From a virus, in the IMG/VR virus record IMGVR_UViG_3300007345_000335, positions 1 to 21,666 of that record: 21,666 nt of DNA, one strand, 5' to 3'. The first letter of the stretch is position 1. Each line of letters begins with the position of its first letter. Shown one piece after another: positions 1 through 7,065 of the stretch. The translations under genes and the position numbers were made by a program. A model generated the notes under the pieces. The model saw nothing but the letters and a program-made list of their open reading frames with translations, was not told where the DNA came from and did no database searches.

Positions 1-536
1 AATGGCTTACAAAACATTTCACTTGGATTCTTCCTGATGATGACAAGGAATGGTCTATTGATGTTATACTTGAATCTGCTAAAAGATTGGTTCTTACCAA
101 AGGTATAAGAGGTTTAGTTATAGATCCGTGGAATGAATTAGAGCATCTACGCAGGGATGGACAGACTGAGACAGAATATATTTCTGTTGCTCTAAAAAGA
201 ATGAGACAATTTGCTAGAAAGTATGGGATACATCTTTGGATTGTTGCTCATCCCGCTAAACTTTATAGAGATAAGAATGGTAAGATACCCATTCCTACTC
301 CTTATGACATCAGTGGTTCAGCAAGATGGAGGGATAAATCAGACAACTGTATAACTGTTTGGAGAGACTTTACAAACACAAATGAATCAATAGTAACTGT
401 TCATATTCAAAAGGTTAGGTTCAAACAGGATGGTAAACTTGGGGAGGTTGAACTGACCTACAACTGGAGAACTGGTACATACCATCTTCCAGAAAATGCA
501 GTAAAAGAAATACCACCAGTGGCTATGTATGGATAA
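1..536 (+). CDS. Replicative DNA helicase (DnaB/Twinkle/T7 gp4 type), C-terminal part, 5' truncated by window edge
   Basis: The frame is open from base 3 to the stop at 534-536, so only about 177 C-terminal residues are present and the true start lies outside the window. The segment GLVIDPWNELEH has the hydrophobic strand plus acidic residue expected of a Walker B motif. It is followed by HLWIVAHPAKL, the strand with the conserved His seen in the RecA-like core of DnaB/Twinkle helicases. Next comes a SGSARWRDKSDNCITVWRD stretch typical of phage hexameric helicases, where an Arg-rich region acts as arginine finger and DNA contact. The Walker A motif and any primase domain would be upstream. 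The product should unwind the phage fork 5' to 3'. It heads the replication and recombination genes that follow and overlaps the next gene by 8 bases. The family call is strong; whether a primase is fused cannot be seen. Confidence 0.85.
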   Translation, partial: WLTKHFTWILPDDDKEWSIDVILESAKRLVLTKGIRGLVIDPWNELEHLRRDGQTETEYISVALKRMRQFARKYGIHLWIVAHPAKLYRDKNGKIPIPTPYDISGSARWRDKSDNCITVWRDFTNTNESIVTVHIQKVRFKQDGKLGEVELTYNWRTGTYHLPENAVKEIPPVAMYG

Positions 537-840
537 GGTCTGGAAAAAATTTGAGCGTTGGGTTGGTGAGTTTCTAACTGAACTTGGGGACAACGCAGAT
601 CGTGTTCCAATCACAGGAAGAACAAGGGGAAGCGCACCAGATGTTACAAGTAATCAATTGTCTATTGAATGTAAATATAGAAAAAATATACCAATCTGGA
701 TAAAGGATGCTATGGCTCAAGCGGTTGCATCTTCACGAGATAATAAAGTACCCGTAGTTTTTATAAAAGAAAAAGGTGCTTCGTTTGATGACACACTAAT
801 AGTCTTTAGGGCTAAGGATTTCAGGGAGAAACTAAAATGA
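529..840 (+). CDS. Small PD-(D/E)XK nuclease, Holliday-junction-resolvase-like
   Basis: A 103-residue protein that is essentially one nuclease fold. Conserved-looking elements are a helix with Glu9/Glu14 (FERWVGEFL), a G-R-x-x-G-S-A-P-D38 loop, and I-E47-C-K49 on the following strand. This is the E...D...ExK layout of PD-(D/E)XK enzymes. A helix with DAMAQA and a VPVVFIKEKG strand complete the core. Small single-domain proteins of this kind in phages are usually annotated as resolvases or structure-specific endonucleases. Beside the helicase and the Rad52/NinB recombination genes, a role in cutting branched intermediates is the reasonable inference, but the substrate is not shown by sequence. 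The ATG overlaps the end of the helicase gene, suggesting coupled translation. Confidence 0.72.
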   Translation: MDKVWKKFERWVGEFLTELGDNADRVPITGRTRGSAPDVTSNQLSIECKYRKNIPIWIKDAMAQAVASSRDNKVPVVFIKEKGASFDDTLIVFRAKDFREKLK

Positions 841-1046
841 AAAGAGAATATTTTAATTTGGCTAGGGCAATTGCAGCAGAAGATTCTCCTTGTATGCCTT
901 GTGTTAATTGGAGGCGCTGTGCTAAAAAAGAAATGGCTTGTGAAGCATATCAAAACTATTATGAAACCGGAGATATAATGGGTAACAAAGAACCAACAAC
1001 TATAATTTATAAAGGTATATTTGATGTCGGGTTTGGAAGCGCTTAA
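837..1046 (+). CDS. Small cysteine-rich protein of unknown function
   Basis: A 69-residue protein with four cysteines at 19, 22, 28 and 35 (CxxC-x5-C-x6-C), a spacing suited to one Zn ion or possibly an Fe-S site. The N-terminal half is basic and the C-terminal third is uncharacteristic. A purine-rich GGGAGA lies about nine bases before the ATG, and the ATG overlaps the previous stop by four bases (ATGA), so the start is convincing. The 3' end overlaps the next gene by about 23 bases. I recognise no named family. Being in the replication operon between a nuclease and a zinc-ribbon protein points to a nucleic-acid-related accessory role, which is inference only. Confidence 0.6.
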   Translation: MKREYFNLARAIAAEDSPCMPCVNWRRCAKKEMACEAYQNYYETGDIMGNKEPTTIIYKGIFDVGFGSA

Positions 1047-1554
1047 ATATTTAACAATCAAACCCAACAGTATATGGACTGAGCGAGATGGCCCTGACTG
1101 GGAAGATATAGCAGGCACTCTTGCTAAAGCAAGCGACATGGCTGCTTGTTACGGAAGATACAAGTACTGCCTTGAAACTAAATGGCATAATAAATTAATT
1201 AGCTATTTATATTCTGAAGCTAAAAAATTAAACTGGAACAAAACAATATCTGATAAAGATATATTTATAGCAGTTAATCTTGCTCTATATGAAATGGTTA
1301 ACCCATCTATATGCCCCAAGTGTAACGGAAGAAGGGAGGTAATTATATTAGATAAACTATACAAATGTGATGTGTGCGATGGATCAGGAAAAAAACAAAT
1401 GTCAGATAGAGCAAGAGGATTATATCTAAAAGGAGAAAGACATGTCTTTTATAGATATTTTAAATATAATTATTTCAATCATCTTATTCCCATTCTTGAT
1501 CAGTGGGAAATGGAATTGAATAAAGTATTTAATCCATACAATAAAGTAAAATGA
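1024..1554 (+). CDS. Zinc-ribbon protein resembling phage Q-type antitermination proteins
   Basis: A protein of 176 residues from the ATG at 1024; a TTG codon directly before it is also open, but AAAGG at 1011-1015 is spaced better for the ATG. It has an alpha-helical N-terminal half, then a DnaJ-like zinc ribbon with Cys97/Cys100 (CPKCNG) and Cys115/Cys118 (CDVCDGSG). A basic segment follows (SDRARG), then an aromatic- and Arg-rich helix ending in ILDQWEMELNKVF. A CxxCxG...CxxCxGSG ribbon followed by a helical tail with a W...E..L pattern is the layout of lambdoid-type Q antiterminators. The match is by architecture only. If correct, it would let RNA polymerase read through terminators into late genes. 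A structural zinc protein with another role is the main alternative. Confidence 0.45.
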   Translation: MSGLEALKYLTIKPNSIWTERDGPDWEDIAGTLAKASDMAACYGRYKYCLETKWHNKLISYLYSEAKKLNWNKTISDKDIFIAVNLALYEMVNPSICPKCNGRREVIILDKLYKCDVCDGSGKKQMSDRARGLYLKGERHVFYRYFKYNYFNHLIPILDQWEMELNKVFNPYNKVK

Positions 1555-1817
1555 AGAATAAAAAATATCTTAAGTGGGTAGCAGAACAACCATGTATATA
1601 CTGTGGAAAGGAATCTCAAGCACACCACCTTAGAGTTTATTCGTTGGGAGCTGGAGCAGGAAAGAAAGCTCCTGATTATTTTACTTTGCCAGTATGTTAT
1701 GAGCATCACGCAGAGTGCCACAGCCTTGAGATAGATAAGGAAACTCAAATGAGATGGTGTCTGCAAACAATAGGACGAGCATTTGAATATGGTATAATAG
1801 AATGGAAGGAAAAGTAA
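1551..1817 (+). CDS. HNH-type zinc nuclease (Ref/NinG/DUF968-like)
   Basis: An 88-residue protein with Cys15 and Cys18 (CIYCG), His25-His26 (AHHLR), then Cys49, His52-His53, Cys56 and His57 in a CYEHHAECH block. This combines a zinc knuckle with the beta-beta-alpha metal finger of HNH nucleases. Similar short proteins (P1 Ref, lambda Rap/NinG, DUF968) sit in phage nin-type regions and act in recombination as ssDNA- or junction-directed nucleases. Here it directly precedes ninB, as in many nin clusters. The ATG overlaps the upstream stop (ATGA), so translation is probably coupled. Which subfamily it belongs to cannot be decided by eye; the HNH-like fold is well supported. Confidence 0.7.
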   Translation: MKNKKYLKWVAEQPCIYCGKESQAHHLRVYSLGAGAGKKAPDYFTLPVCYEHHAECHSLEIDKETQMRWCLQTIGRAFEYGIIEWKEK

Positions 1818-2221
1818 AAACACAACGATTTAAATTGTATGATGTACACGCTAAGAATAGATGTGTCGATTATATACAACAATTATCGCTATCAAAAGAG
1901 CCTTACGAGGTTATTGTTAGACCATATAACAAAAAGAACCAAAGGTCTATTGACCAAAACAATAGATACTGGCACATAATTAGGGAGGCTGCGAATGAAA
2001 TAGGATACACAGCAAACGAGTTACACTCTATAATGTCTGTCCAAATACTTGGAACAAATACTATAACTAACTTAGATGGAGAGCCAGTACAGGTAGCAAT
2101 TCAAACATCAAGTTTAAATGTTCATGAGTTTGCTGAATATATGGAGCGTGTGGAATCAACGTTGATTGAAGCAGGATTTTATAATCCACTAACAATGACC
2201 AGAGGAGCTGCAGTGCTATGA
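1802..2221 (+). CDS. ninB: NinB recombination protein (lambda Orf family)
   Basis: 139 residues, close to the usual NinB/Orf length of about 140. The signature RSIDQNNRYW at residues 48-57 is the classic NinB motif. It is followed by a helical region (IIREAANEIGYTANELH) and a C-terminal helix including VHEFAEYMERVE. Orf-family proteins are dimeric ssDNA/SSB-binding recombination mediators that can replace the host RecFOR functions in phage recombination. The genes for a Rad52-like annealing protein and SSB lie just downstream, so a mediator loading the annealing protein on SSB-coated DNA fits. The start overlaps the end of the HNH gene by 16 bases, and the stop overlaps the next start (ATGA). 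Confidence 0.85.
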   Translation: MEGKVKTQRFKLYDVHAKNRCVDYIQQLSLSKEPYEVIVRPYNKKNQRSIDQNNRYWHIIREAANEIGYTANELHSIMSVQILGTNTITNLDGEPVQVAIQTSSLNVHEFAEYMERVESTLIEAGFYNPLTMTRGAAVL

Positions 2222-2445
2222 ATGAAGATGATGTTCCTGATTGGTGGCACCAACAAACTCTTGAGGAGGAGGAGTACAATGAACGCATAGAGTTTGAAGA
2301 TTGGCTAGATAAAATTGATGCTCAAACATATGAACTAGACTACTTTGAGTATCAAAAATTTATAAATAATAATGGGAGAAAAGATGGACAGTATAGAGAT
2401 GGGATTGAAAAGGCCCTTTCCAGAAAGCAAGATTCGTTGGCGTAA
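2218..2445 (+). CDS. Small acidic protein of unknown function
   Basis: A 75-residue protein, rich in Asp, Glu, Trp and Tyr in its first 55 residues (for example DDVPDWWHQQ and EEEEYNERIEFEDW) and more basic at the end. I recognise no family. The start is coupled to the ninB stop through an ATGA overlap. The 3' end overlaps the Rad52-like gene by about 60 bases, which is long for this genome, so either that gene starts at a later Met or the two really overlap. An acidic, aromatic small protein in a recombination operon could be a DNA mimic or a protein-binding accessory, but nothing in the sequence proves this. Confidence 0.55.
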   Translation: MNEDDVPDWWHQQTLEEEEYNERIEFEDWLDKIDAQTYELDYFEYQKFINNNGRKDGQYRDGIEKALSRKQDSLA

Positions 2446-2806
2446 GGGCGGAGGAGGAGCTGAGTTAGCATACATTACAGCCAGAGATGTTATGGATAGG
2501 CTTGATGATGTGCTTGGTATGGCTAACTGGCAAACAAAATACTCTTGGATTGGTGATAGGATGATATGTGAATTGTCAATTAAGATTGGAGATCAATGGA
2601 TAACCAAATCAGATGGTGCTGATGATTCAAATATTGAAGGAGCAAAGGGTGGTATATCTGATGCGCTAAAACGTGCTGCTGTATTGTTTGGGATAGCTAG
2701 ATATCTTTATCACCCTAATGCTTTTGACAGGAATAAAAAAGCCGCTTCTTGGGCAACGCCAGAAGGCTTCGATAAACTAATGGCAGAGCGATCAAAGGAT
2801 AAGTAA
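2384..2806 (+). CDS. Rad52/Rad22-family single-strand annealing protein
   Basis: About 140 residues matching the short phage Rad52-type proteins. It shows an LKRPFPESKIRWRKG start, then TARDVMDRLDDVLG and NWQTKYSW. A strand with ELSIKIGDQWITKSDGA and the helix EGAKGGISDALKRAAVLFG plus IARYLYHP complete the conserved core. The family anneals complementary single strands as an oligomeric ring and is the phage recombinase in place of RecT/Beta. Three in-frame ATGs exist (2372, 2384, 2399). I chose 2384 because GGGAG sits five bases upstream; 2372 has no visible ribosome site. The stop TAA overlaps the ATG of the downstream nuclease gene by one base, the usual annealase/exonuclease pairing. The family assignment is firm. 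Confidence 0.87.
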   Translation: MDSIEMGLKRPFPESKIRWRKGGGGAELAYITARDVMDRLDDVLGMANWQTKYSWIGDRMICELSIKIGDQWITKSDGADDSNIEGAKGGISDALKRAAVLFGIARYLYHPNAFDRNKKAASWATPEGFDKLMAERSKDK

Positions 2807-3570
2807 TGCATTGGTATAGCAAAGATAGAAAGCCACAACATTTTATTGAAGGTAAAAATGGCAAGACTAGGGCAACAACTTTAAAAGATGCAAGGAAGTA
2901 TGGCTGGATGCCATCTGTCACATCTGTATTAGATATCCTTGCTAAGCCCGGACTTGATACATGGAAAACCAACAAAGCAATTGAGGCTGCTGCGATTGTC
3001 CCAAGAGGCGAGCTTGATATAACAGACTGGAAAACAAAAGTATTATCTGAAAGCAAACGAGAAACAGTAGAGGCATCTGAAAGAGGAAGTCGTATACATA
3101 ATATGCTTGAGCAGTGCTTTAAAACAAAAGAACAGCCAAGCGATCCAGAGGATGCTGGAATATTTAATGCTGTATCTGCATTGCTAGATATAAATTGCGG
3201 AAAACAAGAATGGAGATCTGAAGAAATTATTTGCAATCTAAGGGATGGGTATGGGGGTATGATTGATCTAGTATCTGATGAATGGGTGATTGATTTTAAA
3301 ACCAAAGAGTTTTCTACTGGATCAAAACAATTAGCTTATGAATCAATGGCTTATCAATTGATTGCATATGAGCGAGCATTGCCTGCACCACCTAAAAGAA
3401 TAGCAAACATTTTTATAAGTGCTAACAATCCCGGCACAGTTGTATTTCATGAATGGGATAAATCAGAGTTCGATAGATACTGGATGATATTTAAATCTTC
3501 TCTAGAAGTTTGGAAGAATGTAAAGAAGTATTGGCCAGAAAAACACGGAGAAAATAATGAAGGGAATTAA
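2806..3570 (+). CDS. PD-(D/E)XK nuclease of the RecB/Cas4 type, probable recombination exonuclease
   Basis: 254 residues. Motifs of RecB-like nucleases appear in order: GSRIHNMLE with His98, an acidic residue near 140, GGMIDLV with Asp154, VIDFKTKE with Asp163 and Lys165, and the QxxxY element Gln184/Tyr188 in MAYQLIAYERAL. That is a complete active-site set, so the enzyme is expected to be active with divalent metal. No Cys cluster for an Fe-S site is evident, so this is not a classic Cas4. It directly follows the Rad52-like annealase, as exonucleases do in phage two-gene recombination systems, which implies resection of double-strand ends to expose ssDNA. Polarity is not predictable from sequence. 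The 3' end overlaps ssb by 14 bases. Confidence 0.82.
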   Translation: MHWYSKDRKPQHFIEGKNGKTRATTLKDARKYGWMPSVTSVLDILAKPGLDTWKTNKAIEAAAIVPRGELDITDWKTKVLSESKRETVEASERGSRIHNMLEQCFKTKEQPSDPEDAGIFNAVSALLDINCGKQEWRSEEIICNLRDGYGGMIDLVSDEWVIDFKTKEFSTGSKQLAYESMAYQLIAYERALPAPPKRIANIFISANNPGTVVFHEWDKSEFDRYWMIFKSSLEVWKNVKKYWPEKHGENNEGN

Positions 3571-3988
3571 TAAAGTAATACTGCTTGGTAACGTATGGAA
3601 AGAGCCTACTGTCCGAGATACAAAAAACGGTAGCAAGATGGCTCAAGTTTCTATGGTAACTGAGTCTGGTTACGGAGAATATAAAAAGGCAGACTGGCAC
3701 AACGTAATCTTCTATGGCAAACAAGCAGAGGTTGTTGATGCATACGTTGGCAAAGGAACTAATCTATATGTAGAGGGTTCTATTGATTATAGAAAGTATA
3801 CTGATAAGTCAGGGGTAGAAAAGTATACTACTGATATCAAAGGATATACTTTACAAATGATCAATAGCCCAGATGCTTATAAAGAAGTTGATGTTCAATC
3901 AAGCGGTAGCCAACCAATGCCCGCAAGTGCTAGGGCAGAGATGGCATCAATAGCCAGAGATGTTTCGGCAGATGACATACCGTTCTAA
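3557..3988 (+). CDS. ssb: Single-stranded DNA-binding protein
   Basis: 143 residues with the SSB OB-fold: an N-terminal MKGINKVILLGNVWKEPTVRDT strand pair, a middle DWHNVIFYGKQAEVV, then a KGTNLYVEGSIDYRKYTDKSG hairpin to about residue 105. A flexible linker rich in Ser, Ala and Met follows. The last five residues, DDIPF, are the acidic tip that bacterial SSBs use to recruit partner proteins, so this phage SSB can probably engage host or phage partners such as NinB. It protects ssDNA at the fork and in recombination intermediates. The gene starts inside the nuclease gene and its acidic-tip codons overlap the start of the next gene. Confidence 0.93.
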   Translation: MKGINKVILLGNVWKEPTVRDTKNGSKMAQVSMVTESGYGEYKKADWHNVIFYGKQAEVVDAYVGKGTNLYVEGSIDYRKYTDKSGVEKYTTDIKGYTLQMINSPDAYKEVDVQSSGSQPMPASARAEMASIARDVSADDIPF

Positions 3989-4187
3989 AGGAGAGCCATA
4001 CGACGAAATAATATATTTCTTAGCAAGAGACATATATCGTGGAAAAGATCAAAAGCCCGTTAAGTTTAACTCATGGGAAGAATGTTTCAAGCACCACGCA
4101 GGATGTACTCTGCAACAATACATGAAGTATGCTAAAGATAACAAACTAAAGAAAAGGTATATCGATGAGCGATCAAATAAAAGTTGA
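3960..4187 (+). CDS. Small basic protein of unknown function
   Basis: A protein of 75 residues, or 71 if the in-frame ATG at 3972 is used; neither start has a strong ribosome site and both overlap the end of ssb. It is predicted mostly helical, with a central SWEECFKHHAGCTLQQYMKYA segment containing two cysteines and a His pair, and a strongly basic C-terminus. I do not recognise the family. The length, frame conservation through both overlaps and operon position support a real gene. It overlaps dut by 23 bases. Confidence 0.5.
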   Translation: MFRQMTYRSKGEPYDEIIYFLARDIYRGKDQKPVKFNSWEECFKHHAGCTLQQYMKYAKDNKLKKRYIDERSNKS

Positions 4188-4617
4188 GCTAATGGACATT
4201 GCATATGCAACGCCAGATAAAGGCACAGAGTTTTCTGTAGGGTATGATCTGTACGCTGCAGAAGATGAGGTCATCAGACCTCTCGATAAAAAACTTATTC
4301 GCACTGGAATAAAATTGCACATGCCAATTGGTATCGAGGCTCAAGTAAGAAGTAGAAGCGGCCTTGCTGCAAAGCATGGAGTCTTTGTTCTTAACTCTCC
4401 GGGAACAATAGACCCTGACTATAAAGGAGAAGTAAAAGTAATTCTATTTAATACTGGACATCTTCCTTTTGATATCGAACGAGGAGATAGGATTGCACAA
4501 CTTGTATTCCATTCTTACTTATCGCCAGTAATTAATACAGGAGAAATTAAACATTCAATTCGTGGAGAAGGTGGCTTTGGTAGCACAGGTATTAATGATC
4601 AAAGAATGGTAGGTTAA
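4165..4617 (+). CDS. dut: dUTP pyrophosphatase (trimeric dUTPase)
   Basis: 150 residues, the standard size of a trimeric dUTPase, with all five motifs. Motif 1 is GYDLYAAE at 26-33; motif 2 is VRSRSGLA at 61-68. Motif 3, around NSPGTIDPDYKGE at 77-89, carries catalytic Asp83 and the base-stacking Tyr86. Motif 4 is RGDRIAQLVF at 106-115, and the glycine-rich P-loop-like motif 5 is RGEGGFGSTG at 133-142. The enzyme hydrolyses dUTP to dUMP and PPi, keeping uracil out of phage DNA and feeding dTMP synthesis. AAAGG lies eight bases before the ATG. The stop directly abuts the ribonucleotide reductase start, so the two nucleotide-metabolism enzymes are probably co-translated. Confidence 0.95.
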   Translation: MSDQIKVELMDIAYATPDKGTEFSVGYDLYAAEDEVIRPLDKKLIRTGIKLHMPIGIEAQVRSRSGLAAKHGVFVLNSPGTIDPDYKGEVKVILFNTGHLPFDIERGDRIAQLVFHSYLSPVINTGEIKHSIRGEGGFGSTGINDQRMVG

Positions 4618-6255
4618 ATGAAATTTAAAACACAACTAGGTGAAGATATATTTAAAAACAAATACGCATCTACTGAGTATGAAACTTGGAGTGACAAGGC
4701 GCATGCTGTAGTAAATAGTGTATGCGGTGACTTCAATGGAACAAAGAATCCATTGATGGATAAATCTGAAAGGGATCAACTTGCTGAATATATATCAGAC
4801 TTTAAGTTTATTCCCGGTGGTAGATACCTTTGGTATGCAGGTCGAGATGCTAGGTTCTACAACAACTGCTATCTACTTAGGCTTGAAGAAGATACCAGAG
4901 AAGAATGGGCTGGCGTTACGCAACGTGCCATGTCTTGTCTTATGACTGGCGGTGGTATTGGTGTAGATATCTCAGCTGCTCGTCCATCTGGTCGTAGACT
5001 AAAGCGTACAGGTGGCGTTGCATCTGGACCTATTCCATTGCTGTATACTCTTAATGAGGTTGGTCGCAATGTTATGCAAGGTGGTAGCCGTAGATCTGCG
5101 CTATACGGTAGCATGAACTGGCAGCATGAAGATGCATCCCAGTTACTTAAAGTTAAAAACTGGGGAGACATTCAGGTAGGAGATACAACTTATGCTGACC
5201 TAAAGAAGGCAGACTTTAATGCTCCTGCTCCGCTAGATATGATGAACATCTCTTTAAACTACGATGATGAGTGGTTAAAAGACCAGATGAATCCTATCTA
5301 TATGGAAAATGTACGACAAGCTATGATGACTGGTGAGCCGGGCTTCTCGTTTAACTTCGGTGATAAACAAAATGAAACGCTTCGCAATGCTTGTACAGAA
5401 ATTACGTCTGAAGATGACAGTGATGTATGCAATCTTGGCTCTGTCAATCTTGCTAACATTGACTCGGTTCAAGAGTTTCGTGATGTCGTTAGTCTTGCTA
5501 GTAAGTTCTTGGTATGCGGACTTATTAGAGCGCAAGTTCCGTATGAAAAGATTGCAAAAGTAAGAAGGCAAAACAGTCGTATTGGTCTTGGTCTTATGGG
5601 CATGCATGAATGGCTGCTCAAAAGAAATCACAAATATGAAATGACAGATGAACTAAAACAATGGATGAAAGTATATGAATCAGAAAGCAAACGATCCGCT
5701 GATGCTCATTGTGACAGGCTTTTTCTGCAACGTCCTAAAGGATACAGAGCTATTGCTCCAACAGGGACAATTAGCATCCTCGCAGGAACTACCTCTGGAG
5801 TGGAGCCGATCTACGCCGTGGCATACCGCAGGCGCTATCTTACAGACGGAACCAAATGGAAGCATCAGTTTGTTGTTGACGGTACAGCCCAAGCCCTAAT
5901 TGATTCTGGTATTAATCCTAACTCAATTGAATCTGCTGTTGATTTAGCAGAAGATCCAGAGCGCAGGATTAAGTTCCAGTTTGAACTGCAAAAGTATGTT
6001 GATCATGCAATCAGCAGTACACTTAATCTTCCCGCTTGGGGATCTGATCTTAACAATGAAGACACGGTACTAAAGTATGCAGGTACTATCGCTAAGTATG
6101 CTCATGGTTTGCGTGGATTAACTGTCTATCCAGATGGTGCTCGCGGTGGTCAGCCTATTACTTCTGTACCTTACGAAGAGGCTCATGCCAAACGCGGTGT
6201 TATTTACGAAGACAACTCTGAAGAACAATGTTTAAGTGGAGTTTGTGGAATCTAA
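4618..6255 (+). CDS. Class II (adenosylcobalamin-dependent) ribonucleoside-triphosphate reductase, compact form
   Basis: 545 residues with the full set of reductase residues: first redox Cys84 (YNNCYLL), the N257-A-C259-T-E261 active-site triad with thiyl-radical Cys259, second redox Cys271 (VCNLGSVNL), and C-terminal shuttle cysteines Cys538 and Cys543 (CLSGVC, five apart). PTGTISILAGTTSGVEPIY is the phosphate-binding loop, with the TSGVEP form common in class II enzymes. No small-subunit gene, NrdG or glycyl-radical motif is present, supporting a B12-dependent enzyme. It lacks an N-terminal ATP-cone and is clearly shorter than the Lactobacillus monomeric enzyme (about 740 residues). It makes dNTPs from NTPs for phage replication. 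nrdJ would be the usual symbol, but I leave it blank because the monomer/dimer subclass is not settled. Confidence 0.9.
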   Translation: MKFKTQLGEDIFKNKYASTEYETWSDKAHAVVNSVCGDFNGTKNPLMDKSERDQLAEYISDFKFIPGGRYLWYAGRDARFYNNCYLLRLEEDTREEWAGVTQRAMSCLMTGGGIGVDISAARPSGRRLKRTGGVASGPIPLLYTLNEVGRNVMQGGSRRSALYGSMNWQHEDASQLLKVKNWGDIQVGDTTYADLKKADFNAPAPLDMMNISLNYDDEWLKDQMNPIYMENVRQAMMTGEPGFSFNFGDKQNETLRNACTEITSEDDSDVCNLGSVNLANIDSVQEFRDVVSLASKFLVCGLIRAQVPYEKIAKVRRQNSRIGLGLMGMHEWLLKRNHKYEMTDELKQWMKVYESESKRSADAHCDRLFLQRPKGYRAIAPTGTISILAGTTSGVEPIYAVAYRRRYLTDGTKWKHQFVVDGTAQALIDSGINPNSIESAVDLAEDPERRIKFQFELQKYVDHAISSTLNLPAWGSDLNNEDTVLKYAGTIAKYAHGLRGLTVYPDGARGGQPITSVPYEEAHAKRGVIYEDNSEEQCLSGVCGI

Positions 6256-6267
6256 TGGGAGATAAAT

Positions 6268-7065
6268 ATGAAGGGACAAAGGAAAAATATGCTAATCATT
6301 CCGGATGCACATGCTGCTCCGGGATACGATAGCGACAGGTTTACGGCGCTAGGTAACTACATAGTTGCTCAGAAGCCTGACATAATCGTATGCTTGGGAG
6401 ACTTTGCAGACATGCCTAGTCTCTCTTCATACGATAAAGGAACCAAGGGTTTTGAAGGAAGGAGATATAAGAAAGATATAGATGCTGCTCTTGATGGACA
6501 AGACAAGATGTTTGCTCCAATCAAAAAGCATAATGATCTAAAAAGAAAACGAAAGGAAAAGCAGTACAAACCTAAGATGCATATGTGCTTAGGCAATCAT
6601 GAGGATCGTATTGATAGAGCAATTAACTCAGCTCCAGAACTAGATGGTGCCATATCTATGAAGGATCTACAATACGAAAAGTATGGTTGGAAGATTACCC
6701 CTTTCAAAGGATGCTTATCTCTAGAGGGAATATCATTCTCTCACTACTTCACATCTGGGGTGGCGGGAAGGCCAATCAGCTCAGCACACATTGGCCATCA
6801 ACTGGTTTCTAAACTGCACTGCTCAGCGGTGCAAGGACATTCACACTTGTATAATCATGCAGAACAAACACGTCCTGATGGTCAAAAGATCTTTGGACTA
6901 AGCGCGGGGTGCTTCTCTCACCCACATTATTCAGAAAGCTGGTGTCGTGATACTGAATATAACTGGTGGAGAGGAGTGGTAACTTTAAACGGACTAGATG
7001 GAGAAGGATACTACGATGAAATACACGCTGTAACTCAGCGCAAACTATTGAGGGATTACCTATGA
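6268..7065 (+). CDS. Calcineurin-like metallophosphoesterase
   Basis: 265 residues with all metal-binding blocks of the family: D13-x-H15 (PDAHAAPG), G44-D45-x-x-D48 (LGDFADM), G109-N110-H111-E112 (LGNHEDR), H159 (FSHYF) and G190-H191-x-H193 (GHSHLYNH). An active two-metal phosphoesterase is therefore expected. The lysine/arginine-rich stretch between residues 84 and 103 is an insertion that could contact nucleic acid or be a flexible loop. Phage members of this family sit in replication modules, where DNA-end processing or nucleotide hydrolysis is suggested; the substrate is unknown. GGGAGA precedes the ATG by six bases. A second Met at residue 8 is a possible start. The stop overlaps the next ATG (ATGA). 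Confidence 0.85.
   Translation: MKGQRKNMLIIPDAHAAPGYDSDRFTALGNYIVAQKPDIIVCLGDFADMPSLSSYDKGTKGFEGRRYKKDIDAALDGQDKMFAPIKKHNDLKRKRKEKQYKPKMHMCLGNHEDRIDRAINSAPELDGAISMKDLQYEKYGWKITPFKGCLSLEGISFSHYFTSGVAGRPISSAHIGHQLVSKLHCSAVQGHSHLYNHAEQTRPDGQKIFGLSAGCFSHPHYSESWCRDTEYNWWRGVVTLNGLDGEGYYDEIHAVTQRKLLRDYL

Noticed and set aside
2806-3570. PD-(D/E)XK nuclease as a CRISPR Cas4
   Set aside because: No C-terminal cysteine cluster for an Fe-S site, no cas neighbours and no repeat array; the Rad52-like neighbour points to phage recombination.
4600-4620. Cobalamin riboswitch before the class II reductase
   Set aside because: There is no leader: the dut stop abuts the reductase start, so no structured RNA can fit there.
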